Assembly (NCBI GenBank): GCA_023419095.1
Contig: JAEZYN010000098.1
Location: 1 to 16,069 of the forward strand
Origin: Bacteroidota bacterium
GTDB lineage: Bacteria > Bacteroidota > Bacteroidia > Flavobacteriales > Weeksellaceae
Length of the DNA: 16,069 nucleotides
Reading direction: 5' to 3'
The notes under the pieces were generated by a model. It was not told where the DNA came from and made no database searches. It saw only the letters and a list, made by a program, of their open reading frames with translations. The translations under genes and the position numbers were made by a program. Of the stretch, positions 7,170 through 14,942 are shown in pieces (position 1 is the first letter of the stretch; the number at the start of each line of letters is the position of its first letter).

Positions 7170-9205
7170 TTTTGTTTAAATTTAAAAATTACACCCAGGA
7201 GATAGTTTCTTGTGGCAGCCGGATTATAGTAGCGGTTGCCGAAAGCATTGATGTCGTATCCCAAGCTATAAGCCATATTATAAAGATTCTGTACCCGCGC
7301 GCTGAGCTGAAGATCAAAATCGCGGGCCGGAACTGGCATGGTTAAACCAATATTACCGATCAGTGAAGCTTCTGAAAATTCGGTGTTGGCATCATTCAGC
7401 GGCATTGCTGAAGTATAAAAATGCGCAACGTCTGCTTTTAAGGTTTTAAAAATATCAAAAGTCACCACGCCTTGGACGGATGTTCCTGGGACGCCTGTCA
7501 ATTGATTTCCCGAGTAATCTGCGTCATTTTTCTGGAAATTTTTAAAGTTAAAATCGAAAAAACTACCGGAAACAAAAAATTTAAAACTATTTAGAACAGT
7601 CGTATTCACGGGTATTTTACGCGTTTCAACAGTGAATTCGATTCCTTTCTGCACGGTTTCGCCCGCATTGACGAAATATTCCTGGCCCGTGGGATTCTCC
7701 CGCCGCACAATTGCATTTTTTAATCTGAAATCAAAGATATTCACTTCTGTGAAAAGAATTTTTCCCCATTGTTTGCGCACGCCTATTTCCTTGTTCCAGC
7801 CGCTTTCGGCAAAGAGGCCTGTGTTTATTTCCTGTGCTGAAGATCTTATTTCTTCGGTGGTAGGCGCAGAATTTCCTTTGCTGAGTTTGCCGCGAATTGT
7901 AAAATTTGGACTTAAAGCGTAGCTCAAGCCAAAATTAGGTAACAGTTCATTTCTAAATTTTTTAGTTCCGCTTTCCAGGGTTGGATAAAGGTTTTCCCAT
8001 TCGTATTTCATCATATTTAAACTTACCGACGCATCGAAAAAGAGTTTATCATTCAATATGGCTTTTTGACTTATAAAAAAGAATCCGCTGCGGGTAGAAA
8101 TATTATCAAAGTTTTGCGGTAGTGTAGGTGTGCCGGCATCATTATCAAAATTACGAATCACTGCATGGCCGGTCGCTCCTTCAAAACCAATGCGCGACTG
8201 AGAAAAGAGCTTCTCAAAGTTTTTTTCAAAATTAAGATGTGTCCGAACCCCGGCGGCGGCTTCAAACCGCTTTTCATAATTGGTGATAAACGGATTGCGG
8301 AAATCGGTGTAACTGCCGTGTACTGCAATAAAATGGCTGAATTCTTCACTGAACTGCAGTGTGTTCGAAAGTCCGGCTATAACCGTTTTGTTGTAAATTC
8401 CGGCCTGTTGTTCTTTCGCACCGCGCGTCGCGGACGTTTTGGGTCTCGCTTGCCGGGGATCCTGAGTCATCTGGTCGAAGGTAATGCCGCCGGGCGTCTG
8501 GTAGCCGAGATCTGAATAGAGCAGCATACCTTTAACCTGATTGTCTTTTAAGTAATTTCTGCCCGCAGTCAGGAACAAAAATTTACGCTCCAACGCTGCC
8601 TGTTCGCGATATGAGTGCGTGGTTTGGTAACTGCTGAAAATTCGTAAAAACGTATTTTTATGTATCGCAGAATAGTTTATTCTCCCTTTAAAATTATTAA
8701 AACTGCCAGCGTCGATACCGAATTCTGCCGTGTCCTGCATTCTGGTTTTAAGCAGGATTGTACCGCCAGTAGCTGAGCCAAAATCGCCGCCTTCCGGACC
8801 TTTGTAAACTTCAATTCTGCGTAAAAGTTCAGGATCAAGCAGATTCAGATAGGTATTTCCCGACGCGTCCGAGAGCGAATAATCATCAAGATAAATTTTT
8901 ACATTCCGGACACCGAAAGGTGAGCGGAGTGTACTGCCACGCACGGAAATCCGGTAGCTGCTGGGCGAGCGTTCTTCCATTTTCGTTCCTGAAAGCAGAT
9001 TTACAGACTCCAGCAGTCGGTCGGGAATGTTTTGACGCAGCAGGTCGGCAGAAGTGACGGCGACGCCCTGGGTTGCCGTCATCAGTTTAGCGGGTTTTTG
9101 GTAAGCGTCAATCCGAACTTCGGAGATAAGTCCTGTAGAATCTGTGGTTTGCGCCGTAATAAGGACACTTAAAACCGTCAGCAATGCGGCAGTTTTTATT
9201 TTCAT
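7166..9205 (-). CDS. TonB-dependent outer-membrane receptor
   Basis: A 679-residue outer-membrane receptor. Residues 1-19 are a signal peptide (MKIKTAALL... ending ITAQ). A possible TonB box lies near 28-34 (SEVRIDA). The plug domain spans about 40-155, with RISVRGSTLRSPFGVRNV and an end of the form RRIEVYKGPEGGDFGSATGGTILLKT. The rest is a beta barrel ending NYLLGVIFKFKQK. There is no N-terminal carboxypeptidase-like (SusC-type) domain and no SusD neighbour, so this looks like a siderophore-, metal- or cofactor-type receptor rather than a polysaccharide one. The substrate is unknown. The frame is open upstream to an ATG at 9304, but the ATG at 9205 places the signal peptide at the N-terminus and is preferred. 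The gene is followed by a coupled lipoprotein gene and is divergent from cbpA. I found no convincing promoter or Fur box. Confidence 0.9.
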   Translation of the reverse strand: MKIKTAALLTVLSVLITAQTTDSTGLISEVRIDAYQKPAKLMTATQGVAVTSADLLRQNIPDRLLESVNLLSGTKMEERSPSSYRISVRGSTLRSPFGVRNVKIYLDDYSLSDASGNTYLNLLDPELLRRIEVYKGPEGGDFGSATGGTILLKTRMQDTAEFGIDAGSFNNFKGRINYSAIHKNTFLRIFSSYQTTHSYREQAALERKFLFLTAGRNYLKDNQVKGMLLYSDLGYQTPGGITFDQMTQDPRQARPKTSATRGAKEQQAGIYNKTVIAGLSNTLQFSEEFSHFIAVHGSYTDFRNPFITNYEKRFEAAAGVRTHLNFEKNFEKLFSQSRIGFEGATGHAVIRNFDNDAGTPTLPQNFDNISTRSGFFFISQKAILNDKLFFDASVSLNMMKYEWENLYPTLESGTKKFRNELLPNFGLSYALSPNFTIRGKLSKGNSAPTTEEIRSSAQEINTGLFAESGWNKEIGVRKQWGKILFTEVNIFDFRLKNAIVRRENPTGQEYFVNAGETVQKGIEFTVETRKIPVNTTVLNSFKFFVSGSFFDFNFKNFQKNDADYSGNQLTGVPGTSVQGVVTFDIFKTLKADVAHFYTSAMPLNDANTEFSEASLIGNIGLTMPVPARDFDLQLSARVQNLYNMAYSLGYDINAFGNRYYNPAATRNYLLGVIFKFKQK

Positions 9206-9285
9206 TTGACATAAATATACATTAAATGCCCCGGTACATTCACAAAAAATATAACTTTTAAAAGAAATCTGATTGATAATTTGCT

Positions 9286-9293
9286 TAAATTTG
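9286..9293 (+). promoter_or_regulatory. Candidate -7 element of the cbpA-cbpM promoter
   Basis: TAAATTTG is an exact match to the Bacteroidota -7 consensus TAnnTTTG. It lies 17 bases before the cbpA ATG, which would leave a leader of about 10-12 bases. No TTG is present at the usual -33 distance. No heat-shock (CIRCE-like) inverted repeat is seen in the 105-base divergent gap. Confidence 0.45.
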
Positions 9294-9310
9294 GGTAAAT
9301 GCACTGATCA

Positions 9311-10225
9311 ATGGCGTACATAGATTATTATAAGATTTTGGGTATCAGCAAAAATGCGACCGCTGACGAAGTGAAGAAAGCCTACCGTAAACTTGCGCGC
9401 AAGTACCATCCTGATGTAAATCCCGGTGATAAGGATGCTGAAAAGAAATTCAAGGAAATCAACGAAGCCCATGAAGTACTCAGTAATCCCGAAAATCGTG
9501 AGAAGTACGACAAATATGGCGAAAACTGGAAGCATGGCGAAGAGTATGAAAAAGCACGCCAGCAGCAGCGCCAGCAAGCTTCAGGGCGAGGTTTTGAAGG
9601 TTTTGGCGGCGCTGATTTTGGTGATGCCGGCGACTTTTCCGATTTTTTCCAAAGCATGTTTGGCGGCGGCGGAAATTTCCGGCAAAGCGCAAGGGGAAGC
9701 ACGGCGGGCAAATTCAAGGGACAGGATGTGAATGCAGAGCTTAAATTAAGCTTAAAAGATGCCGCTACTACGCATAAGCAGACTTTTGAAATTAACGGTA
9801 AAAAGGTTCGTATCACTATTCCTGCGGGAGTTGCGGATGGCCAGAGAATTAAACTGACAGGACATGGAAACCCGGGGTATAACGGCGGGCCAAACGGTGA
9901 TCTGTACATCACTTTCAATATTGCAGAAGACAGCAGGTTCAGTCGCGACGGAAACAACCTGAATACAGATGTGGTCATCGATCTCTATACCGCGGTTTTG
10001 GGCGGTGAAGTGAACGTTGAGACACTCACCGGACCGGTTAAGCTGAAAGTGGCACCGGAAACTCAAAACGGTACTAAAGTCCGGCTAAAAAATAAAGGAA
10101 TGCCTGTCTACAAAAAAGAAGGCGAATTCGGCGACCTGTTTGCGACCTACCACGTACAACTCCCGATGAACCTGAGTGCGGCGGAAAAAGAATTGTTTCA
10201 ACAGCTTAAAAAACTACGAAAATGA
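9311..10225 (+). CDS. cbpA: Class B DnaJ-like co-chaperone (CbpA type)
   Basis: A 304-residue cytoplasmic J-domain protein that would stimulate DnaK ATPase and deliver unfolded clients. The J domain is residues 4-70 with the HPD motif at 33-35 (KYHPDVN) and the helix IV stretch ENREKYDKYGENW. A Gly/Phe-rich region follows at 91-131 (GRGFEGFGG, MFGGGGNF). The two client-binding beta domains run from about 135 to the end, with PAGVADGQRIKLTGHG and the second domain GGEVNVETLTGPVKLKV. There is no CxxCxGxG zinc-finger repeat, so it is a class B protein of the CbpA kind and not canonical DnaJ. Its length matches E. coli CbpA (about 306). Its stop codon overlaps the start of cbpM (ATGA), and that pairing supports the name. 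Confidence 0.93.
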   Translation: MAYIDYYKILGISKNATADEVKKAYRKLARKYHPDVNPGDKDAEKKFKEINEAHEVLSNPENREKYDKYGENWKHGEEYEKARQQQRQQASGRGFEGFGGADFGDAGDFSDFFQSMFGGGGNFRQSARGSTAGKFKGQDVNAELKLSLKDAATTHKQTFEINGKKVRITIPAGVADGQRIKLTGHGNPGYNGGPNGDLYITFNIAEDSRFSRDGNNLNTDVVIDLYTAVLGGEVNVETLTGPVKLKVAPETQNGTKVRLKNKGMPVYKKEGEFGDLFATYHVQLPMNLSAAEKELFQQLKKLRK

Positions 10226-10494
10226 ATGACAGAATATCACGCGAAGAGCTCGTCAGAATATATGATGTAGAAGTTGCTTTTTTTGATTCGCTACACCACT
10301 CCGGACTGCTGAAGACGGAAACAGAAGATGAGGTGATCTATCTGATGTATGAGGAGCTGCCTGCATTTGAAAGGTTTGCGACCTGGTATTACGATCTGGA
10401 AGTGAATGTTCCCGGTATCGAAATCATTCAGCGCCTGCTTTCGCAACTGGAAGACCTTCGAATGGAGAATATCAAGTTACGACAAATGCGGTAA
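10222..10494 (+). CDS. cbpM: Chaperone modulator CbpM
   Basis: A 90-residue protein of the CbpM family, which binds the J domain of CbpA and restrains its action on DnaK. The sequence has a short MerR-like N-terminal fold (RISREELVRIYDVEVAFFDSLHHSGLL) and a helical C-terminus (LLSQLEDLRMENIKLRQMR) that looks coiled-coil-like. The start ATG overlaps the cbpA stop (ATGA) and is the only start near the frame's beginning, so the pair is translationally coupled. In E. coli the same gene order and tight coupling are known. The assignment rests on family appearance plus context. A MerR-type DNA-binding regulator is the alternative, but the length and neighbour favour CbpM. No hairpin terminator is seen after the gene. 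Confidence 0.88.
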   Translation: MNDRISREELVRIYDVEVAFFDSLHHSGLLKTETEDEVIYLMYEELPAFERFATWYYDLEVNVPGIEIIQRLLSQLEDLRMENIKLRQMR

Positions 10495-10597
10495 TGATCC
10501 GCGTTTTAGAAGCAATAGAAATTATCAGGTTTTCACGTTTTTTTTAAAATAAGTTGATATTGACGAATAAAAGTGGTTTTTATTAAAATTAATTGTT

Positions 10598-10605
10598 TAG
10601 TTTTG
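10598..10605 (+). promoter_or_regulatory. Candidate -7 element for the first T9SS type A gene
   Basis: TAGTTTTG matches TAnnTTTG exactly and ends 26 bases before the ATG at 10632. The same distance separates the -7 element and the start of the downstream paralogue, which strengthens both calls. The -33 position (10574-10576) reads TGG rather than TTG, so this promoter may be weaker. Confidence 0.6.
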
Positions 10606-10631
10606 GCTTCGTTTAACAATTTAACTTATTT

Positions 10632-12065
10632 ATGAAAAAACTTTTACTATCGTGCTTTTTGGCACTTGGAATTGCTGCCAATGCACAATTTTCAGAAAAT
10701 TTTGATGCCGGAACGGCAATACCTTCAGGGTGGACCGTGATCAATGGTGGCGGACCTTCTACATTCATAATTACTCCCGGTGCTCCCGGCTCAGTGATTA
10801 CTGCACCTAATGCTGCGCAGATCAATTATGATTCCGTTGCACATGACGATTATCTTGTGACACCGGCTATCACTGTTGTTGCAGGTGTAAACGACAGGTT
10901 AACCTATTTTGTGAAAAATCAGGACCCGAATTATGTAGAAAACTATGAGGTGAAAATTTCTACAACCACAGCTACAGCTGCGGCTTTCACAGAGTTCATC
11001 AAAACAGACGCACCGGCTCCGAGTGCCTGGACGCAGGTGGTTTTAGACCTTACTCCATATCTTGGACAGACTATCTATGTGGGTTTCCATGCGACATCTG
11101 CGGATAAATTCAGGTTATTGTTTGATAACATTGCGAATGATACTGCACCTGCAGTTGCTCCTGACTGCCCAACTCCAGCCACTCCGGCAAATAATACCGT
11201 CGACGTAGATGCCAATAATACAACGCTTACCTGGACTGCGCCAACAACTGGTGGACCTGTTGCTTATTATGAACTTTACATGGATACCAATCCCAACCCG
11301 ACTACAAAAATCGGTAATTATATCAACCCTTCTGCAACCTTCAGTGCTGCTACAAGCAATCCTTTGGTGGCAAATACGACCTATTATTGGAAAGTTGTAG
11401 CTGTAAACTCTGTAGGAGCTGCAACGAATTGTGATACAGTATTTACATTTAAAACTAAAGAGTTTGTTGCGGCAGGATGTACTACTGCACCGAACGGACT
11501 TTATGGTGCCCTTGTACCGTCTACATGTAACGGAACAACTGCAGTTACCAGAACCCTTGCTTATGCAGGTGAGTATTCTACTGTAAGCCTGGTATCCGGA
11601 AATACCTATAAATTCGAAGTTCTTCTGAAACCAGGTTACTACATCACCATTGCAACAAACACCACTACACCTGTTGTACTGACACATGGCGTAGGACCAA
11701 TTCTTTATACCGCTACATCAACGGGACTTGTAAGATTCTATGTTCATACAGATGCTACGTGTACAGGTGCAACAACATCTGCGACATCGCATACACGCAG
11801 TGTAACATGTATGGGTGTACTTGCAGCATCAGAAAACGTGAAGTCGGATCTTTCTGTTTATCCAAATCCATTCGGTGATGTATTAAATATCTCTGATGTG
11901 AAAAATGTGAAATCTGTTTCTGTAAGTGATGTTGCTGGAAGAGAGGTAAAAACACTGAAGCCTGCGGCTCAGCTCAACCTTTCAGAATTAAAAGCAGGTT
12001 TGTATATCGTTACCCTGAAAATGGAAGACGGAACATCTAAATCTTTTAAAGCAATTAAGAAATAA
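10632..12065 (+). CDS. T9SS type A secreted protein with cleaved-adhesin-like and FN3 domains
   Basis: A 477-residue secreted protein. Residues 1-19 are a signal peptide (MKKLLLSCF ... ANAQ). Residues 20-168 are a jelly-roll domain of the cleaved-adhesin/choice-of-anchor J kind: it begins FSENFDAGTAIPSGWTVIN, contains DDYLVTPAI, and ends with an FDNI strand. Residues about 179-275 are an FN3-like domain (LTWTAPTTGGPVAYYELYM, NTTYYWKVVAVNS). Residues 283-393 are an extra beta domain with four cysteines (283, 299, 377, 393) and the motifs AGEYSTV and GLVRFYVHTD; it looks like a module common in flavobacterial secreted proteins but I cannot name it. Residues 408-477 are a type A T9SS sorting domain (VYPNPFGDVLNIS, AGLYIV, final KAIKK), normally removed during export. 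No catalytic motif is seen, so adhesion or glycan/protein binding is the likely role. It has its own promoter and terminator. Confidence 0.9.
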   Translation: MKKLLLSCFLALGIAANAQFSENFDAGTAIPSGWTVINGGGPSTFIITPGAPGSVITAPNAAQINYDSVAHDDYLVTPAITVVAGVNDRLTYFVKNQDPNYVENYEVKISTTTATAAAFTEFIKTDAPAPSAWTQVVLDLTPYLGQTIYVGFHATSADKFRLLFDNIANDTAPAVAPDCPTPATPANNTVDVDANNTTLTWTAPTTGGPVAYYELYMDTNPNPTTKIGNYINPSATFSAATSNPLVANTTYYWKVVAVNSVGAATNCDTVFTFKTKEFVAAGCTTAPNGLYGALVPSTCNGTTAVTRTLAYAGEYSTVSLVSGNTYKFEVLLKPGYYITIATNTTTPVVLTHGVGPILYTATSTGLVRFYVHTDATCTGATTSATSHTRSVTCMGVLAASENVKSDLSVYPNPFGDVLNISDVKNVKSVSVSDVAGREVKTLKPAAQLNLSELKAGLYIVTLKMEDGTSKSFKAIKK

Positions 12066-12088
12066 TATTCAACCATTATTTAAAAACG

Positions 12089-12120
12089 GATCCGCTTCAG
12101 CAATGAGGCGGATCTTTTTT
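12089..12120 (+). terminator. Intrinsic terminator after the first T9SS type A gene
   Basis: Stem GATCCGCTTC / GAGGCGGATC (12089-12098 with 12105-12114, one G-T wobble), loop AGCAAT, then six T. It starts 23 bases after the stop codon. Confidence 0.88.
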
Positions 12121-12221
12121 GCTTTTAAATATGGCGTGGCTAACACTTTGCCTCAAATAAAATCTAAATTAGTCACTTCGCAAAGTATGCTTTAAATTAT
12201 TATATTTTCTAAAAATTTTTT

Positions 12222-12253
12222 TTGATTTATCTAAGAAATAATTATTATTTTTG
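12222..12253 (+). promoter_or_regulatory. Promoter of the second T9SS type A gene
   Basis: TTG at 12222-12224 (-33), a 21-base spacer, then TATTTTTG at 12246-12253 (-7, exact TAnnTTTG). The start point would fall near 12258-12260, downstream of the ATG at 12256. Translation should therefore begin at the ATG at 12280. Leader about 20 bases. Confidence 0.7.
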
Positions 12254-12279
12254 GAATGATTAACAAAAAATACTTTTTT

Positions 12280-14637
12280 ATGAAAAAACTTTTACTTGGG
12301 TGCTTTCTTGCACTTGGAATTGGTGTCAGCGCACAGTACTCGTACGTTGGTAACTTTGAAGATCCGGGGTACAATACTACAATTTACAAACAGTTTGGAG
12401 GTGGAACCAGGACCACAGCTGCGGCATGTAATGGTACGTATGGCGGTCAATTGGCAATAAGTTCCTCTGTCACTCAAACAGGTTACATGGTAGATCTTAG
12501 TACAATAGGTCAGACTGGAAACGGCCAAAAGATTGACGTATCAGCAAACTACAAGAAAGCTGCAACCATCACAGGTAATATCAGCCTGGCGTATTTTGTG
12601 CTGGATCCTGTATCCAACAGCTGGTCTATCAACACTTTTGGTCCTACGGTAGCACTTACATCAGCTGCTATCACCACCTGTACACCGCTTACCGGTACTA
12701 TTCCGTCAGGCGCTATTCAGCCGGGCCAGGTTTATGGAGTAGGTGTATGGTTCGTAAGATCCGGCACAACCACGGGCAATATCTATGTGGATGACATATC
12801 GGTAAATCAGGAGGTTGTGAGTACACCGCCGGCATGTACCACGCTTTCTTACCCTGCAGGCGGCGCCACAGTTTCCGCAGGTAATGTAAATCTTACCTGG
12901 GCTGCAGCTCCTACGGCAGTAAATTACAAGGTTGAGATTGGTACTACATCAGGTGGATCTGATATTTTTAATAGTACAGTTGCGGGCAACAGCCTCAATG
13001 TAACGCTTCCAAAAAGCACAACTTTCTACGTAAAAATAACGCCATCCAACCTGTCAGGAGACGCGTCTGGCTGTACAGAAGTAAGCTTTTCTACAAACAG
13101 CACGATCGGGTACTGCGGAGGCATCACTGCTTCAGCTGCAGTATACCCAATTTCATCCGTGACGTTAAACGGTGTAACTAATACTTCTCCGGCTGCCACT
13201 GGCTCACCGGTTTACGAAGACTTTACAGGAACAAGCTTTAATGTACTAAGGGGTCTTTCATATCCGATCAATGTTATAGGAACAGGAGCTGGTACCAACA
13301 GGTTCGGTATGACAGTATTTATTGACTGGAATCAGGATGGCGACTTTAGCGACGCAGGTGAACAGTATTTTACTACCTCGCCTTTCGTGGGTGGAGCAGC
13401 GGCAACCAATAACCTTACGGGGACAATCGCCGTGCCGGACAATGCCCTTACGGGTGCTACCAGAATGAGAGTTAAATACAACTTTAACAGCTCTGCTACT
13501 TCCATAATTTCAGCCTTGAGTGATCCATGCGGTAATATGGGTAACGGACAGGTAGAAGATTACACCATTAATGTTACAGTGCCTACAGCAGCTCCTGGTT
13601 GTACTACAATTACAGCACCTGTGGCAGGAGCGACAGACTTCCCATTGAACGGCAATATGACGTGGAATGCTGAACCATCCGCTGCAGGATATAAGCTTTA
13701 CATCGGTACCACACCTGGTGGAACAGACGTTGTAAACGGTGTTGTGGTAACCGGAACATCTTACAAAGTATCACTTACTGCAAACGTTGTGTATTATGCA
13801 CGAGTAATTCCTTACAACATTGTGGGTGATGCAACCGGCTGTACAGAAATTTCTTTCACTGCTACAGGCCCGGTATATTGTGGTCCGTTAAGCTACTCTA
13901 CAGTAGAACCAACTACACGTGTAGAATTTGCCGGAATTGTGAATTCAGGTCAGCCAAGCGGCGTGGGTGCTACACCTGCACACGAGTTCTTCCTGGACAA
14001 GACTGCTCAGGTTACTACCGGCAGTCCTTACACAATCACTCTTGATGCAAATACAGATGGAGCTTCTTTCAGACACTTCTTTGCTGTATTTATTGACTGG
14101 AATCAGGATGGTGATTTTGACGAAGCTAATGAGAAATATTTCACCACTCCGGAAACATTTATCAATGTATTAGGCTCTAATGGCGCCAGTGCTAACCCTG
14201 CAACAGGAACTATTGCTGTGCCGGGAGATGCGAAACCTGGTTTGACAAGAATGAGGGTGAAATCGGCGTTCTACAGTGCCGCAGGTCCAAGCACTGAGCC
14301 AAATTTGAGCAACTTTGCCAATGCCTGCGTGACCACAGGTTCTTCATTCGGTCAGGTAGAAGATTATTCAGTATTTGTTATTGCCTCAACTGCAGGAACT
14401 TCAAACGTAGACAAAAACAAGGTGACAGTGTATCCTAATCCGTTCAAGGATGTATTGAAAATCTCTGACGTTTCTAATGTGAAATCAGTTTCGATCAGCG
14501 ATGTGACTGGTAGATTGGTTCGTACCTTGAAGGCTTCTGCAGAGATCAACCTTTCTGATCTGAATGCTGGCATGTATCTGATCATTCTTCATAAAAATGA
14601 TGGCAGCACGCAAACAGTAAAAGCAATTAAGAAATAA
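12280..14637 (+). CDS. T9SS type A secreted protein with duplicated FN3-GEVED modules
   Basis: A 785-residue secreted protein. Residues 1-19 are a signal peptide almost identical to that of the upstream neighbour. Residues 20-178 are a jelly-roll-like N-terminal domain ending GNIYVDDISV. Two FN3-like domains (186-272 and 441-528) each precede a GEVED domain (about 279-432 and 534-700) with the shared core FIDWNQDGDF and the signature GQVEDY near the end. Residues 716-785 are the type A T9SS sorting domain (VYPNPFKDVLKIS, NAGMYLI, final KAIKK). GEVED domains occur in many Bacteroidota secreted enzymes and adhesins; their DxDxD-like DWNQDGDF loop suggests calcium binding, which is inference. 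No protease or glycosidase motif is visible. The frame opens at an ATG at 12256, but the signal peptide, the paralogue and the promoter position favour 12280. It has its own promoter and terminator. Confidence 0.9.
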   Translation: MKKLLLGCFLALGIGVSAQYSYVGNFEDPGYNTTIYKQFGGGTRTTAAACNGTYGGQLAISSSVTQTGYMVDLSTIGQTGNGQKIDVSANYKKAATITGNISLAYFVLDPVSNSWSINTFGPTVALTSAAITTCTPLTGTIPSGAIQPGQVYGVGVWFVRSGTTTGNIYVDDISVNQEVVSTPPACTTLSYPAGGATVSAGNVNLTWAAAPTAVNYKVEIGTTSGGSDIFNSTVAGNSLNVTLPKSTTFYVKITPSNLSGDASGCTEVSFSTNSTIGYCGGITASAAVYPISSVTLNGVTNTSPAATGSPVYEDFTGTSFNVLRGLSYPINVIGTGAGTNRFGMTVFIDWNQDGDFSDAGEQYFTTSPFVGGAAATNNLTGTIAVPDNALTGATRMRVKYNFNSSATSIISALSDPCGNMGNGQVEDYTINVTVPTAAPGCTTITAPVAGATDFPLNGNMTWNAEPSAAGYKLYIGTTPGGTDVVNGVVVTGTSYKVSLTANVVYYARVIPYNIVGDATGCTEISFTATGPVYCGPLSYSTVEPTTRVEFAGIVNSGQPSGVGATPAHEFFLDKTAQVTTGSPYTITLDANTDGASFRHFFAVFIDWNQDGDFDEANEKYFTTPETFINVLGSNGASANPATGTIAVPGDAKPGLTRMRVKSAFYSAAGPSTEPNLSNFANACVTTGSSFGQVEDYSVFVIASTAGTSNVDKNKVTVYPNPFKDVLKISDVSNVKSVSISDVTGRLVRTLKASAEINLSDLNAGMYLIILHKNDGSTQTVKAIKK
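12835..13575 (+). repeat. FN3-GEVED module, copy 1
   Basis: First copy of an in-frame duplicated unit (residues 186-432). It begins CTTLSYPAGGATV and ends GQVEDYTINV. The distance to the start of copy 2 is 765 bases (255 codons). Confidence 0.85.
13600..14379 (+). repeat. FN3-GEVED module, copy 2
   Basis: Second copy (residues 441-700), beginning CTTITAPVAGATD and ending GQVEDYSVFV. Domain order, cysteine positions and the FIDWNQDGDF core match copy 1, including near-identical DNA over that core. The linkers and the stretch before GQVEDY have diverged and differ in length. Confidence 0.85.
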
Positions 14638-14662
14638 GAACAACAACTTAATTGATAATTTC

Positions 14663-14695
14663 AGCCGGTCCGCAGCAATGCGACCGGCTTTTTTT
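14663..14695 (+). terminator. Intrinsic terminator after the second T9SS type A gene
   Basis: Stem AGCCGGT-(C)-CGC / GCG-ACCGGCT (14663-14673 with 14680-14689, one bulged C), loop AGCAAT, then seven T. It starts 25 bases after the stop. The loop is the same hexamer as in the terminator of the upstream paralogue. Confidence 0.88.
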
Positions 14696-14942
14696 GTGAA
14701 TCTAATTCTAATCTTCAAGAAAAAGTTGTAGGTACTTAAATCTTAAATGATCCGAATTAGATAAATCATAATAAAGTTTCTGACAGGTTACTCTATAATT
14801 TTAATCCAATTGTGATACTTATTTATTTTTAATAGTCATTATCATTAAAAAGTTTTCAGGCACTTTTGTCTTATTTTATGGGCCTTTCGCTGGTACGTAA
14901 TTTTAAACTCGCAAAAAAATTAAAAATAATTACTACTTTGTA
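14696..14942. other. AT-rich intergenic stretch without a recognised gene
   Basis: Together with the flanking terminator and promoter this fills the 409-base gap between 14637 and 15047. I see no ORF of note, no tRNA-like fold and no strong hairpin. A stretch at 14833-14850 contains TCATTATCATT, faintly like a Fur box, but it is too weak to call. Confidence 0.5.

Noticed and set aside
9206..9304. 33-residue N-terminal extension of the TonB receptor from ATG 9304
   Set aside because: It would bury the signal peptide that starts at the ATG at 9205 and would overlap the divergent cbpA promoter region.
9382..9978. 198-residue open frame on the minus strand inside cbpA
   Set aside because: Antisense to a clear J-domain protein; low-complexity Pro/Ser/Cys composition, no domain and no start context.
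11115..11687. 190-residue cysteine-rich open frame on the minus strand inside the first T9SS type A gene
   Set aside because: Its Cys/Ser/Arg-rich composition is what antisense reading of a Thr/Ala-rich coding sequence gives; the sense frame has full domain structure.
12145..12186. Inverted repeat ACTTTGC / GCAAAGT with a 28-base spacer upstream of the second T9SS gene
   Set aside because: Seven-base arms with a long AT-rich spacer are likely by chance in an intergenic region of this size, and the site is not positioned on the promoter.
12256..12279. Eight-residue extension of the second T9SS type A protein (MINKKYFF)
   Set aside because: The predicted transcription start lies downstream of this ATG, and the paralogue starts at the equivalent of 12280.
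14833..14850. Fur-box-like sequence around TCATTATCATT
   Set aside because: Only one half resembles the 19-base inverted repeat consensus, it lies more than 100 bases from the nearest predicted promoter, and the downstream gene is not an iron gene.
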